From Alisma plantago-aquatica (Eukaryota; Streptophyta; Magnoliopsida; Alismatales; Alismataceae), in contig OY856411.1 in the NCBI GenBank assembly GCA_963693085.1, positions 1,345,351,050 through 1,345,415,049 of the forward strand: DNA of 64,000 bases, written 5' to 3'. Below the pieces are notes generated by a model. That model saw nothing but the letters and a program-made list of their open reading frames with translations. It had not been told where the DNA came from and made no database searches. Each line of letters starts with the position of its first letter. Positions within the stretch are counted from its first letter, which is position 1. A program made the position numbers and the translations under genes. Below, in pieces: positions 35,205 through 47,793 of the stretch.

Positions 35205-35839
35205 AGAGTTGGATCTTGAAATATTGGCTCTTTGACAGGGATATCTTTGGAGATAGTAGATACCATGATGAGAAGAAAAGTCAATATAGCTTGCTTGTAG
35301 GAAACCAAGTGGATAAGGGAACATTGTAGAGAGATTGGAGACACGTGATACAAAATTTGATATACATGTATTGATAAACACAGAAATGGTGGAGGTATTT
35401 TTATTGATAAGATGTTGAAGGATGATGTTGTAAAGATCACAAGGATGAGCGATAGAATCATAACTATCAAGATTGTTTTTGGGGGAAATAATTTTTACAT
35501 TATTAGAGATTATTCCCCCCAAGTTGGCCTTAATGAGGAGGCTAAGAAGGATTTTTGGGATGACATGGATGAATTGATATAGGGAATACCAACAAAGGAG
35601 AAGATTATTGTTGGGAGTGATTTAAATGACCATGTGGGGAGTAGCAATGTTGTATATAAGAGTGTTCATGGTGGTTTTGGATATGGCAGTAGAAATGGAG
35701 AAGGAGAGAGGATATTAGATTTTGTAGTTGCATATGTTATGATTTTGACAAACACCCATTTCAAGAAAATTGAAACTCATAATATTACTTTCAAGAGTGG
35801 GCACAATTGTAGCTAAATTGATTATCTCCTTATGAGGTG
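35205..35839 (+). pseudogene. RTE-type LINE, endonuclease domain, first half
   Basis: The frame from about 35205 reads NIGSLTG, IACLQETKW, RNGGGIFIDK, VGLNEEAKKDFWDDMDEL, then IIVGSDLNDHVG and GFGYGSRNGEGERILDF, then ITFKSGHNCS and IDYLLMR. These are the blocks of the apurinic-type endonuclease of plant RTE LINEs, including the Q-E and G-D-N motifs (here GSDLN). The enzyme would nick target DNA for priming. Stops occur near 35215, 35325, 35580 and 35814. The frame is cut at 35839 by the Tekay-like insertion and resumes at 45423/45428. Confidence 0.87.
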
Positions 35840-38582
35840 TGTCAAACCCCGATCTTGCATTACCCACAAATCATGAGATTAGGGCGCGACGGAGGGATTA
35901 CACACAAGCCAAACCACTCAAAGCTTTTAAAACATTTTTTTAAAGACATTAAAAGTTAACCTGATTTATGTTGTAAACTAAATCTAAACAAACTGCGGAA
36001 GCATTTTTATTAAACTGATTAGCAATATAAACAGAGTCTACAGCATATTACATTGTTCGACATAAAATAAAGCATAACAGTTAATTTACATCTTTATACA
36101 CATTCTCTCTCACCCACACCTTGTCCCAAAGATCGAGGGGAAAGGACTAAGAGACCTCTAACTACTAACTACATAAACCTTCTACAGACTGAGCGTTAGG
36201 ATGAAAGGATCCTCCAGATTCCTGTGATGTTGATGACCTGAAAATGTTTTGAGTAGAGGTATGAGCCTACTCGCTCAGTGAATAGCATTTCACTTAGCTA
36301 TCACTAAACAACTCATCAGGTTTATAAAATTGAAATAAAACATAAGTGCAGTACAAGCAGGGCAGATCTAATGACATAGCAGATTTGCAGATAATAATCA
36401 CCTTTCTATGCAACAACAGATATTTAAACAAATAAACAGATATATATAGAATTGGCACAAAAGTTCGAATATATTAATTTACAGTGATCCTATATGATTA
36501 CATATTTATATTATTGTTATGCCCTAATCATATGCAGTGTACCCTGCATATAAAGATCTGTAACGAACTACGATCCCACCGTACAAGACTTAGCGACACA
36601 CTCGGGAAATGCTAAGTCTGACGCCAGCCCTGCTCTGCCACAGGACCCCAGGCTCATCGGCCTCACTGCACTACATCGAGTGCTCTAGACTCCTCCTCTA
36701 ACCTGAGTACACAGGCAGAGAGTCTCACGGGGTTACCTCCATGACTCCGCACGGATCTTGTTGCAATAACCCCCAATTTTCCCCAGTGCCACTGTGACAT
36801 CGCACGCGTTGTTGTTGGACACTGCCTCTCTGTCCTCGTGTCTCCATGACTTCACACGGATAATGTTTCAACACGAGTTTCACCCCTAAGAAGCAGATCT
36901 GTCAAAGGGGTTCTACGGTGTTAGGGCACCTAAGTCTATTAACTGATTAACATATAACCATTTAAACAGGAAAATCACATTCCATACTTATTACACAATC
37001 TGAATATCACATGAAGCACATATATATCCTTTGTCATCCTTAAACATGATTCAGTATCATTTATCCAGTTTCAATGCTAAACATCTATTTTTAAATCAGC
37101 AAATACATTGCAACTATAATACAGGAAATTTCATCATTTTCATTAAGCATATTAAGTATTTCAAGTTCCAATGAATCTAACATACTCTATTGTATGTATT
37201 ACACTGTTTAAAAGTTATACTAACTGATACAGAAGCAATTAAGCATTTAAATTGAGTTAAATAATGATTTCTGAATGAACTACTACTCACTGTTATGAAA
37301 CTCGGCCGACCAACCGGAAACTCGGCCGACCAACCGGAAACTCGGCCGATCAGCTTGCAACTCGACCGATCAGAACACTGCTCGGTTTCCTATAAAAGAA
37401 ACTCGGCCGAATCACACCCAATTCGGCCGATCAAAACGTTGTTCCTGCAACTTGACAGAAGAATGGCTTCTTCACGCACAGAATTGAAATTGGTTCAATT
37501 AAAATCTAGGTCTTAAGCTAAGACTACGGATTCTAATTCTATCCTCAAAACCGAACTCCGTTTTGGTCTTACCTTGCTCTTTCGTGCGCCAATCGAACTT
37601 CGATTCGGACTTGTTCGGATCTGTTACAATAGAACAGTACCCTGCACATACGTACAGGTAGGAGACGACGGCCGTTCTTGGTGCTAGACGCAGCTAGGAC
37701 TACGGATCCCTGATCTGAACCTCCAGACGAGTTCGACAGCATCACTTTGGAGTGCTAGCCCGCGCCCTTGATGCTCCTGGTCGGACCTGCTGCAAGCAAC
37801 AGGTGATTTGCACACGCACAGGTGGAGGAAGGAGTTGGTTAGGTATTGAATCGTAGCTAATGGCCGCAGAATCTTGCTCAGGGTCCTTAGTCGAACTTGG
37901 TGCCGCTCTTTCCTGGAGCTTTGTGTCCCTAACCGGCTCCATGGCCGCCCGTTGCAGCTAGCCGGCCAGCAACTGCTGCTGCAGGTCGGCGCCTGGTAGG
38001 GCAGGTGGCTAGGGTGAGGCTGGGGAGGAAGAAGAAGAAAGGAAGGTAGTAGAAGGAGGACGGAGGTAGGGCCGCAGCTGAATCAAGCTAGGGTTCCCAC
38101 AATCGCACCCATGATCGCCCTCTCTGGATTCCCAGCCTTACGCCGCTTTTGCGGCTTCTCCTGTTCTATCTGTCGTGTGAGGGAGGAAGCTGATAAGGAA
38201 GAAAATGAGAAAAGAAAAGAAATAGCCAAAGTAAATTGGAAAAATTGCACCTAAGTCCAAGAAAACTAAAAATGGCATAAGTATTGCCTCGGAGGTCCAA
38301 TTCGAATGATTTCTTTTGCAACTTTTCAAGAACAGGATTCTCTTCAACCTCGAAGTGAGAAAACATGCTAATTAGCGTGTTTCAACTAATCAAAATACTA
38401 ATTGCTTCATAAACACTTATTTAACTTAATGATTGACACTACAATCGTCATGAATTACCTCAGATGATTCAATCTCAACTATTAATTCATGAAGTAGCTT
38501 ATCTTGATTAACCATGATATTTAGCAAGATTCTTAGCACTAATCAAGGTATTTACTAGTTAATCATGGAGTGGGTCATAACA
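35840..38582 (-). repeat. 3' LTR of the Tekay-like element (2743 bp)
   Basis: On the minus strand it begins TGTTATGACCCACTCC at 38582 and ends GGGGTTTGACA at 35840. Inside are a CG dyad cluster at 37297-37435, a GC-rich block at 37640-38160, and an imperfect repeat (TCCATGACT-C-CACGGAT near 36740 and 36844). Short frames within (for example 37742-37942 and 38138-38366 on the minus strand) recur in the other LTR and have no recognisable product. Confidence 0.93.
37297..37435. repeat. TCGGCCGA dyad cluster in Tekay-like LTR (left copy)
   Basis: A 20-bp unit GAAACTCGGCCGACCAACCG is present twice in tandem (37297-37316, 37317-37336), followed by GAAACTCGGCCGATCA and AACTCGACCGATCA (37359-37372), then three more CTCGG/TTCGG words to 37435. 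TCGGCCGA is self-complementary. The right LTR has the same cluster at 44136-44275 with several CG sites changed. Confidence 0.85.
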
Positions 38583-38595
38583 ACCTCTTCCCCTT
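38583..38595 (-). other. Polypurine tract of the Tekay-like element
   Basis: On the minus strand AAGGGGAAGAGGT directly precedes the LTR start TGTTATGACC. This is the priming site for plus-strand synthesis. Confidence 0.8.
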
Positions 38596-38639
38596 AAAAG
38601 AATTTCATCCCGAAATTCCTAAAAGAGAAAAAAGAAACT

Positions 38640-38780
38640 TGTTACGCATATCTATCCCAAAACTCCCATGTGGTTCCTTCTAGGTTGTAGTTTCTCCACA
38701 AAACCTTCTCTAATGGTATCTCACGATTCGTGAGTTTCTTGATCCTCTGATCAACCATCTGTATTGGTCCCTCAACCTAG
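38640..38780 (-). pseudogene. pol: Chromodomain remnant at the integrase C-terminus
   Basis: The minus-strand frame reads IQMVDQRIKKLTNREIPLEK and VLWRNYNLEGTTWEF, the recognisable C-terminal chromodomain of Tekay-type integrases, followed by a stop. In autonomous relatives this domain is thought to steer insertion by binding modified histones. It lies 60 bases from the PPT, the normal place. It is the clearest evidence that the element is a chromovirus. Confidence 0.82.
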
Positions 38781-39024
38781 GACACATCTGATCTGATTCC
38801 AGATCAACCCACACAAAACATTGTCTTTCCAGAACTATTATAACAGTAACTCAAATTATGGTAATTACTGAGAAATTATCATACTATACATGCAGACAAA
38901 CTAAAATTTTTAAATAAACAGAATGCATGTCAATCCGGTACTAAAATAAAATCATGCAATTTAACTGTTAAACATCACTACATCTCATACTGAGAATTGA
39001 TATCAAAATACTTGATTCATCGTA

Positions 39025-39140
39025 CACCCTATCCTTAGGGTTTCATTTGCCTTATTCATTCATCACATGCCAACACCCTACTCTTAGGGTTATATCATTC
39101 ACTAGTCACATGGCAACACCCTATTCTTAGGGTTTCCGTT
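39025..39140. repeat. Three-copy repeat with CACCCTA-TCTTAGGGTT
   Basis: Three units near 39025, 39073 and 39117 share ACACCCTA-(T/C)CTTAGGGTT and a spacer with CATGGCAAC-like text, period 44-48 bases. Each is a small dyad (CCCTA/TAGGG). The region between chromodomain and integrase remnants is otherwise non-coding. Confidence 0.65.
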
Positions 39141-39689
39141 ATCTCATCTGTTTGATTGCAATTCAAATCACGATACGGTATCATTCTAAAACTGGCAGAG
39201 CAGTATATTCAAAATCATTGTAATTACTGAGTAATCTTTATATCATACATGCAGGCAAATTTAAAATCCATAAATATCCCAAACTCAAATCAATTTTGGC
39301 ACATACATACCGAATTCATGCAATTGAACATCTTATTACACCAATAAGAGTAATTTACTTCACCTATAAGAAACCATCTGTAATATTTTTCAATTATCTG
39401 AAATTTCTCGAAGAACGTGCATATTAACCAAATTCCTGGTTTGTGCATCACATAACTCAATTAAGAGTTGCTTACATATCATAACACAAATAATTAATAG
39501 TACTTGAGAATTTCTAATGATATCTCAGAGAAATGTGCCAATTCATGTAAATTTTAAGTCATACACATTAACATAACAGGAAGCATGCAACTAGGTTTAT
39601 TTGCATATTTTAATGCTATCTTACTATCTTGAAATCATGCACCTAATGGTTTACCAAATTTGTATTTCCTGGGTTTATAATCAAACCGT

Positions 39690-40800
39690 ACCATTATCAG
39701 TTGTGTATTTCTAATCTCAACATTCACATTAGGCAAACTCTATAAGACTTAAATGTTCATTCTTACTTCCACCGAAAAGCAAAACACATGCTCTCAGCAT
39801 GTCCTCAAGAGTTTGAATGGTTCTCTCAGACTGACCATCCATCTGCGGGTGAAAAGATTGTACTGAATCTTAACTTTGTGCCCGAAGTACGATGCAACTG
39901 TTTCTACAATCCTAGATGTGAACTTAGGATCTCAATATGATGTGATTGAAACTGGATTACCAGGAAACCTAACTATTTCATCCATGTATATCTTAGTCAA
40001 GTTTCGAGACATCAAGGTTGTCTTTAATATGAAGAAAGTGAGCAGACTAAATTAGTCTATCCACAATCATTCATATCGAGTCATAACCTCTAGGTGTCTT
40101 GGGCAACCCTATCACAAAATCCATTATGATATGTTCCCATTCCCATTCAGGCATAGAAAAAAGATTACAAGGTAGTTGTAGATTTCTAGGGTTCAGCCTT
40201 AACTTACTGGCACACACTACTTCTAACCACGTACTCAGCTACATCCTTCTGCATATCTGACCATCCATTTCAACTTCTTGAGATTCATATACATCTTAGT
40301 GTTTTCTGAAAGCATAGCATACATCACTACATACACTTCCATAAGAATCTTTTCTTTCAATTCACTATCTCAAGGTACACACAACATGTCATGCTAATAC
40401 AACACCTTATCATTTAAAAACTTAAACTCTAGTCTCTTTTCCTCCTATCATGTCATGCATGGTCTGGTTTAACTCACTATCACCCTATTGTAGTTCCTTA
40501 ATCTGATCATAAGAAGTAGGCTTGAACCTGCATCTGTACAATCAAACCACTTTGTGTTGTCACCCCTAAGTCTAAGTTCAACTTCTACATTTCTACTAAC
40601 AGGTCTCTATTGAAACCTGTCATAGAGAATGCATTAGTTGTTGAACTTGACTTTCTGCTGAAAGCATCTGCTACCATATTCTCCTTACCAGGGTGATAAT
40701 CTATTGTCACATCATAAAGATAGTGACACCATGTCTTAAAAACATGAACTACATCAGCTATCTGCAGATCATATATCGGGTAATACTCCGATTTCTATGC
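39690..40800 (-). pseudogene. pol: Tekay-like RNase H and integrase remnants
   Basis: From 40800 down, the minus strand shows YDLQIADVVHVFKTW-HYLYD joined directly to VTIDYHPGKENMVADAFSRKS, so most of RNase H between these blocks is deleted. Further down, with stops, come MPEWEWEHIIMDFVIGLPKT, RGYDSI, then HPQMDGQSERTIQTLEDMLRA and FGGSKNEHLSLIEFA. These are integrase core and end blocks of Ty3/gypsy elements. The second catalytic region (SDRG-type) is not readable. The damage is far greater than the LTR divergence would predict. Confidence 0.82.
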
Positions 40801-42660
40801 TACTTTCTTATAGTTACATTTTAGGTTTATGTTTTACTCTTTTCTCTAAGTCATTTCATGTTGTTCATGTACCGTTCAGATTAACTACCTTAAAACCCTA
40901 GATCACTATCAAAGCCAGTTTACTTTACATAGATCAAATCTCAAGGTCTTATTTTACAGAGATACTAGTATTCAAGGTTAAATCACTAGTGATATCCCTT
41001 GAACTACTACAACTCTAATCATTCTAGGGTTTGATCCTTATCAATAACATAGCGTTATTGTGTGCGGTTGTGGTCGATCATAAAGATCAATTTGAGCTGC
41101 TTGGGTCAATTGCATATTAACCCAACACTCAACTTTAATTATATTGGCTGAAAATTCAGTTTTCACAATAGTTTCTGTAATTCGTTTATTAAATAGCTAA
41201 AAGAAGCTCCAAAATTTCTGGAATTTTTATATGTTATACCTAATGAAGTTTCAGACTTCCAGTAAAAATTTGAGATCATTTCTAATTACCAATAAATAAA
41301 TAAAAATCAAACAGTGCGCTGCTATATAGCAGTCTGCAGCAGATTCGGTCGAGTTGCAAACTCGACCGACACCCTTACTGTAGAGATTAAAATTCATCCA
41401 AAAATTACGCCAATTTAAAAGAGTGTCTAAAATTGTGTTTTTCAAGCACAGTTAAAATTTGAGATCAATTTAATATACAAATAAAAAGATAAAATTCAAT
41501 TACCACACTGCTATATCAATCTGACAATGTGATCGGTCGAGTTTGAAACTCGGCCGATGAACAGGTCAGAACATTCTTCAAAAATTCTGATATTTTCCAA
41601 TGTTGTTCAAATTTTATATATACAAATCATATCCCAATTTTAGCCAAATCAGAGTTACACATAAAATACTAAAAATCATTTAGTGAGACATTCTATTTAT
41701 CAAATTCTGTATTCATATGTCATTAAAACCCTAATTTGGGCCAATTAGGGTCTATGCTTCTCAAACCCTAATTCTCAAGACAAAAGAACACTTAGACTTC
41801 TTATCATAATTAAAACATCCTAATGTATATACATTCTCACTATGTTACGGGTCTAATTCAACCAGAGTCTATTCTTATTTTACTGTTAATAGGAGTCATT
41901 AGATCTCAGTAACGCATCCTGCCAGCCGGACCAGGCCGAACCTGTAGTCCTGAAGCCAAGAGCTACTTGAGATTAATCAACCCCTATTAATCTTAAACAT
42001 GTGGAAAGAATATTCACTTAGGGCAAACTCATTTAAACATAATTTCGGGTCTACTTTAATACAAAGAAAACAAACATTAAACAATTCACTTCATGACACA
42101 ACAATATAAAAGAATCATATTTACTTTACAAATTGAAAAATCTAATTTCATGCATATAAAAACATTTCTAGTGATCTTTAAATCAAATAAGCAATAATAG
42201 ACAAGAGTTGAATCGCATCTTATATGAAATCTCTTACTCATACATTAGTCTCTTATCTCATAATCCTAAGATTTCTAGGGTTTCTCTCTAGCCTATCCTT
42301 CCTCTGCATACCTGGCCAGTGCATCCAGAGAAGAACAGACAGAGTAGCTTGATACTGGTCAATCTAAGTATTCAGACACCTGGCCAAGGTATCTAAACAC
42401 TCAGACCTTCCAGAGCTAAAACTCATCATTTATTATTCGTCTCACTTATAACTTTATCTTTTGACCTTAATGATTCTTAACGACTCAACTTAAACTCTTT
42501 ACTTGGTTCTCGTGACCACATCCTTTTCCTGCCATCTATAATAGTATAACAGAACACTTCCTGTTAGAAAATTACAGACAGAAGAAAAACTCTTAAACCT
42601 TAATCCTATTGGTCTCTTATCGTCCCCTGACCTTGTCTTAGAGTATTCACATACTCAACC
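40801..42660 (-). other. Interior of the Tekay-like element without recognisable genes
   Basis: This is where gag, protease and RT should lie. I can read no such domains. Two strong CG dyads are present: 41345-41369 (arms TCGGTCGAGTT/AACTCGACCGA, loop GCA) and 41532-41558 (13-bp arms ATCGGTCGAGTTT/AAACTCGGCCGAT with one mismatch and a 1-base loop). Confidence 0.55.
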
Positions 42661-42663
42661 TAT

Positions 42664-42675
42664 GCTCTGATACCA
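42664..42675 (-). other. tRNA-iMet primer binding site of the Tekay-like element
   Basis: TGGTATCAGAGC on the minus strand, three bases past the LTR end at 42679, and followed by ATAGGTTGAG. Confidence 0.93.
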
Positions 42676-42678
42676 AGA

Positions 42679-45422
42679 TGTCAAACCCCGATCTCGCATT
42701 ACCCACAAATCACGAGATTAGGGCGCGACGGAGGGATTACACACAAGCCAAACCACTCAAAGCTTTTAAAACATTTTTTTAAAGACATTAAAAGTTAACC
42801 TGATTTATGCTGTAAACTAAATCTAAACAAACTACGGAAGCATTTTTATTAAACTGATTAGCAATATAAATAGAGTCTACAGCATATTACATTGTTCGAC
42901 ATAAAATAAAGCATAACAGTTAATTTACATCTTTATACACATTCTCTCTCACCCACACCTTGTCCCAAAGATCGAGGGGAAAGGACTAAGAGACCTCTAG
43001 CTACGAACTACATAAACCTTCTACAGACTGAGTGTTAGGATGAAAGGATCCTCCAGATTCCTGTGATGTTGATGACCTGAAAATGTTTTGAGTAGAGGTA
43101 TGAGCCTACTCACTCAGTGAATAGCATTTCACTTAGCTATCACTAAACAACTCATCAGGTTTATAAAATTGAAATAAAACATAAGTGCAGTACAAGCAGG
43201 GCAGATCTAATGACATAGCAGATTTGCAGATAATAATCACATTTCTATGCAACAACAGATATTTAAACAAATAAACAGATATATATATAATTGGCACAAA
43301 AGTTTGAATATATTAATTTAATGTGATCCTATATGATTACATATTTATATTATTGTTATGCCCTAATCATATGCAGTGTACCCTGCATATAAAGATCCGT
43401 AGAGAACTACGATCCCACCGTACAAGACTTAGCGACACACCCGGGAAATGCTAAGTCTGACGCCAGCCCTGCTCTGCCACAGGACCCCAGGCTCATCGGC
43501 CTCACTGCACTACATCGAGTGCTCTAGACTCCTCCTCTAACCTGAGTACACAGGCGGAGAGTCTCACAGGGTTACCTCCATGACTCCGCACGGATCTTGT
43601 TGCAATAACCCCCAATTTTCTCCAGTGCCACCGTGACATCGCACGCGTTGTTGTTGGACACTGCCTCTCTGTCCTCGTGTCTCCATGACTCCGCACGGAT
43701 AATGTTGCAACACGAGTTTCACCCCTAAGAAGCAGATCTGTCAAAGGGGTTCTACGGTGTTAGGGCACCTAAGTCTATTAACTGATTAACATATAACCAT
43801 TTAAACAGGAAAATCGCATTCCATACTTATTGCACAATCTGAATATCACATGAAGCACATATATATCCTTTGTCATCCTTAAACATGATTCAGTATCATT
43901 TATCCAGTTTCGATGCTAAACATCTATTTTTAAATCAGCAAATACATTGCAACTATAATACAGGAAATTTCATCATTTTCATTAAGCATATTAAGTATTT
44001 CAAGTTCCAATGAATCTAACATACTCTATTGTATGTATTACACTGTTTAAAAGTTATACTAACTGATATAGAAGCAATTAAGCATTTAAATTGAGTTAAA
44101 TAATGATTTCTGAATGAACTACTACTCACTGTTCTGAAACTCGGCCGACCAACCGGAAACTCGGCCGACCAACCGGAAACTCGGCAGATCAGCTTGCAAC
44201 TCGACCGATCAGAACACTGCTCGATTTCCTATAAAAGAAACTCAGTCGAATCACACCCAATTCGGCCGATCAAAACGCTATTCCTGCAACTTGACAGAAG
44301 AATGGCTTCTTCACACACAGAATTGAAATTGGTTCAATTAAAAGCTAGGTCTTAAGCTAAGACTACGGATTCTAATTCTATCCTCAAAACCGAACTCCAT
44401 TCTGGTCTTACCTTGCTCTTTCGTGCACCAATCGAACTTTGATTCGGACTTGTTCGGATCTGTTACAATAGAACAGTACCCTGCACATACGTACAGGTAG
44501 GAGACGACGGCCGTTCTCGGTGCTAGACGCAGCTAGGGCTACGGATCCCTGATCTGGACCTCCAGACGAGTTCGACGGCATCACTTTGGAGTGCTATCCC
44601 GCGCCCTTGATGCTCCTGGTCGAACCTGCTGCAAGCAACAGGTGATTTGCACACGCACAGGTGGAGGAAGGAGTTGGTTAGGTATTGAATCGTAGCTAAT
44701 GGCCGCAGAATCTTGCTCAGGGTCCTTAGTCGAACTCGGCGCCGCTCTTTCCTGGAGCTTTGTGCTCCCTAACCGGCTCCATGGTCGCCCGTTGCAGCTA
44801 GCCGGCCAGCAAATGCTGCTGCAGGTCGGCGCCTGGTAGGGCAGGTGGCTAGGGCGAGGCTGGGGAGGAAGAAGAAGAAAGGAAGGTAGTAGAAGGAGGA
44901 TGGAGGTAGGGCCGCAGCTGAATCAAGCTAGGGTTCCCACAATCGCACCCATGATCGCCCTCTCTGGATTCCCAGCCTTGCGCCGCTTTTGCGGCTTCTC
45001 CTGTTCTATCAGTCGTGTGAGGGAGGAAGCAGATAAGGAAGAAAATGAGAAAAGAAAAGAAATAGCCAAAGTAAATTGGAAAAATTGCACCTAAGTCCAA
45101 GAAAACTAAAAACGGCATAAGTATTGCCTCGGAGGTCCAATTCGAATGATTTCTTTTGCAACTTTTCAAGAACAGGATTCTCTTCAACCTCGAAGTGAGA
45201 AAACATGCTAATTAGCGTGTTTCAACTAATCAAAATACTAATTGCTTCATAAACACTTATTTAACTTAATGATTGACACTACAATCGTCATTAATTACCT
45301 CAGATGATTCAATCTCAACTATTAATTCATGAAGTAGCTTATCTTGATTAACCATGATATTTAGCAAGATTCTTAGCACTAATCAAGGTATTTACTAGTT
45401 AATCATGGAGTGGGTCGTAACA
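42679..45422 (-). repeat. 5' LTR of the Tekay-like element (2744 bp)
   Basis: A near copy of 35840-38582 in the same direction. On the minus strand it starts TGTTACGACCC at 45422 and ends GGTTTGACA at 42679. Many of the differences between the two LTRs are C/T or G/A changes, several at CG sites, as expected for methylated plant repeats. Confidence 0.93.
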
Positions 45423-45427
45423 AGGTG

Positions 45428-47665
45428 GGTGGATCATAATATATGCAAGGATTATAAAGTGATTCTTGGTGAAGAACTCACAACCCAACATAGTTTGGTG
45501 GTTTTAGATATTAACATGAAATTCAATAAAGGCAAACATAACAAAAACCGAGATAGATAGATCAAGTGGTGGAATCTTAAAGGAGAAAATAAATTGACTT
45601 TTCATGATAAAACCAACTAGGAGGCAACTTGGAACTTGGAGTCTGATGTAAACACTATGTGGCTAACATGAGCTCCTACATAACAAAAGTTTTCAAAGAG
45701 ATTTTGGGGGATTCCAAAGGTTGTGGGCCTCCACAAAAAGAGACTTGGTGGTGGAATGATGAAGTATAAAAGGCTATTAAAATGAAAAGGGAGATCTATA
45801 GGAGCTTGCCCTAATCTCTAGATGATGCAACCTTCCAAAGATACAAGCAAGCAAAGAAAGAAGCTAAAAAGGTTGTTGAAGAGTCAAGGTCTACATATTT
45901 TGATGATATTTATAAGAAGCTAGGCACAAGAGAAGGGGAAAAAGATATATATAAAATGGATCATACAATAGAAAAGAAAGGAAGAGACTTGAGTCAAATA
46001 AATTGCATAAAGAATGAAGATGGAAGGGTGTTGGTAAAGGATGATGACATCAAGAACCTTTGGAGAAATTACTTCCATAAGCTTTTCAATGGAGATACTG
46101 CAAATAATGTTGGTGACTTGTGTGACATGAATCCAAGAGATATCATTTACACACGACGAGTTTCACCTTTTAAGGTCAATAACTCTTTAAAGAAGATGAA
46201 AATGAGAAAGGCATGCAGACCAGATGGTATTCCCATTGAAGTTTGGAAGAGTATGGGGGATGAAGGAGTTATGTGGTTAACAATGCTATTTAACAAGATC
46301 ATGAATACCAAGAAGATGTCAGATGAGTGGAGAAATAGTACTATAGTCCCCATCTACAAGAACAAAGGTGATGTTCATAGCTGCACAAACTATAGAGATA
46401 TCAAGTTGATGAGTCAGACGATAAAGCTTTGGGAGAGGATTATTGAGTAGAGGCTAAGATCTATAATGCATATATCATACAACCAATTTGGTTTCATGCC
46501 TCGAAGATCAACAATAGATACTATTTTTCTGATAAGGAGGCTTATGGAGAAGTATAGAGAAAGAAAAAGAGATCTTCATATGGTGTTTATTGATTTGGAA
46601 AAGGCTTATGATCGAGTACCCATAGAAGTGTTGTGGATGGTTTTGAAGAAAAAGGGTGTGCCAATCCAATACATTGACTTGATCAAAGACATGTATGATA
46701 GCTCTATTGCATGTGTGAAGTCTCCTGGTTGGAGGAGAGACACCAACTTTTCCTATCACAGTTGGGGTACACCAAGGATCCACACTTAGGCCATATCTAT
46801 TCGTTCTTGTTGTGGATGAGTTGACAAAGAATGTTCAAGATGATATTCCTCAATGTATGATATTTGCTGATGATATTGTTTTGATTGACGAAACTAGAGA
46901 TGGGTTGAATGATAAAGTTGAAGTTGGAGAAAGGCATTAGAATCAAATGGATCGATGATTAGCAGGATAAAAACTAAGTATATGTATTGCAATTTCATCC
47001 AATATCATAGTGTGAATGATGGAGCCAAGTTGGGCAGAGTAGACATACCAAAATGTGATAAATTTTGTTACTTGGGTTCTATTATTCAAATAGATGGGGA
47101 TGTCCAAAATGACATTTGTCACAGGATCACTACAGGATGGTTGAAATGGAGGAGTTCAATCGGAGTATTATGTGATCGGAAGATCCCTCTCAGATTAAAA
47201 AGTAAGTTTTATAGAATAGCTATATGGCCAGCCATGCTCTATGGGAGTGAATGTTGGGTGGTGAAGAAACAAGGTCTCAACAAGATGAACATGGATGAAA
47301 TGCATATGCTGAGATGGATGTGTGGGAAGATAAGAAAAGATCACTTGAGAAATGACTATATCAAGAATAAAGTGGGGGTGGCAAGCATAGAGGACAAGTT
47401 GTGCGAGGGCCCACTTAGATGGTACATACATGTGCAACGCAGACCGACTAATGTATCTATAAGAGGCAATACTATTGAGTCAACCACAATAAATAGAAGA
47501 AGAGGAAGACATCAATTGACATGGGATGAGCTTATAAAGATAGATTTTGAATCTCTACATCTCAAGATGAATATGGCCCATGATAGAACCGAATGGAAAC
47601 AAAGGATCCATGTAGCCGACCCCAACATAGTTGGGACTGAGGCTGAGATGATGATGATGATAGTG
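45428..47665 (+). pseudogene. RTE-type LINE: endonuclease end and reverse transcriptase
   Basis: Past the insertion the frame continues WVDHNICKDYKVILGEELTT and TQHSLVVLDI, the end of the endonuclease. RT blocks follow: [104 protein letters not shown] and the catalytic FADDIVL near 46862. CYLGSIIQIDGDV, WLKWRSSIGVLCDRKIPL and LRWMCGKIRKDHLR come after. Frameshifts lie near 46750 and 46930 and a stop at 46447. The 3' end has a (GAT)n-like run near 47650, which fits RTE tails. RTE elements lack RNase H, and none is seen. Confidence 0.9.
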
Positions 47666-47793
47666 TTACATTATGCTAGCAACCACTAATAAAACATGCT
47701 TACAATATAGATTCACAAGATATCACATGTATTTCCATCCCAAATATGGATAACGTTTGAAAATAGTTATGCAAGTGGATATCAGGAAAAAAT

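Larger units (their letters stand above)
35840..45422 (-). mobile_element. Complete Tekay/Del-like gypsy element, non-autonomous, nested in LINE
   Basis: Two direct LTRs of 2743 and 2744 bp (35840-38582 and 42679-45422) flank a 4.1 kb interior. AGGTG at 35835-35839 and 45423-45427 is a perfect 5-bp target duplication. PBS (42664-42675) and PPT (38583-38595) are in place for minus-strand orientation. The interior has only pieces of RNase H, integrase and chromodomain, all with stops, and no gag, protease or RT that I can recognise. LTRs differ at roughly 60 places and one indel by eye count (about 98% alike). The chromodomain and LTR type place it in the Tekay/Del chromovirus group. Confidence 0.92.

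Noticed and set aside
34902..35522. 206-codon open frame on the minus strand
   Set aside because: It lies opposite the RTE endonuclease and its tandem repeat. The plus-strand reading matches a known family; the minus one matches nothing I recognise.
38138..38366. Open frames present in both Tekay-like LTRs (also 44849-45206), possible LTR-encoded peptide
   Set aside because: Their repetition only reflects the duplicated LTR. The residues show no conserved motif, and the left copy is shorter because of a stop.
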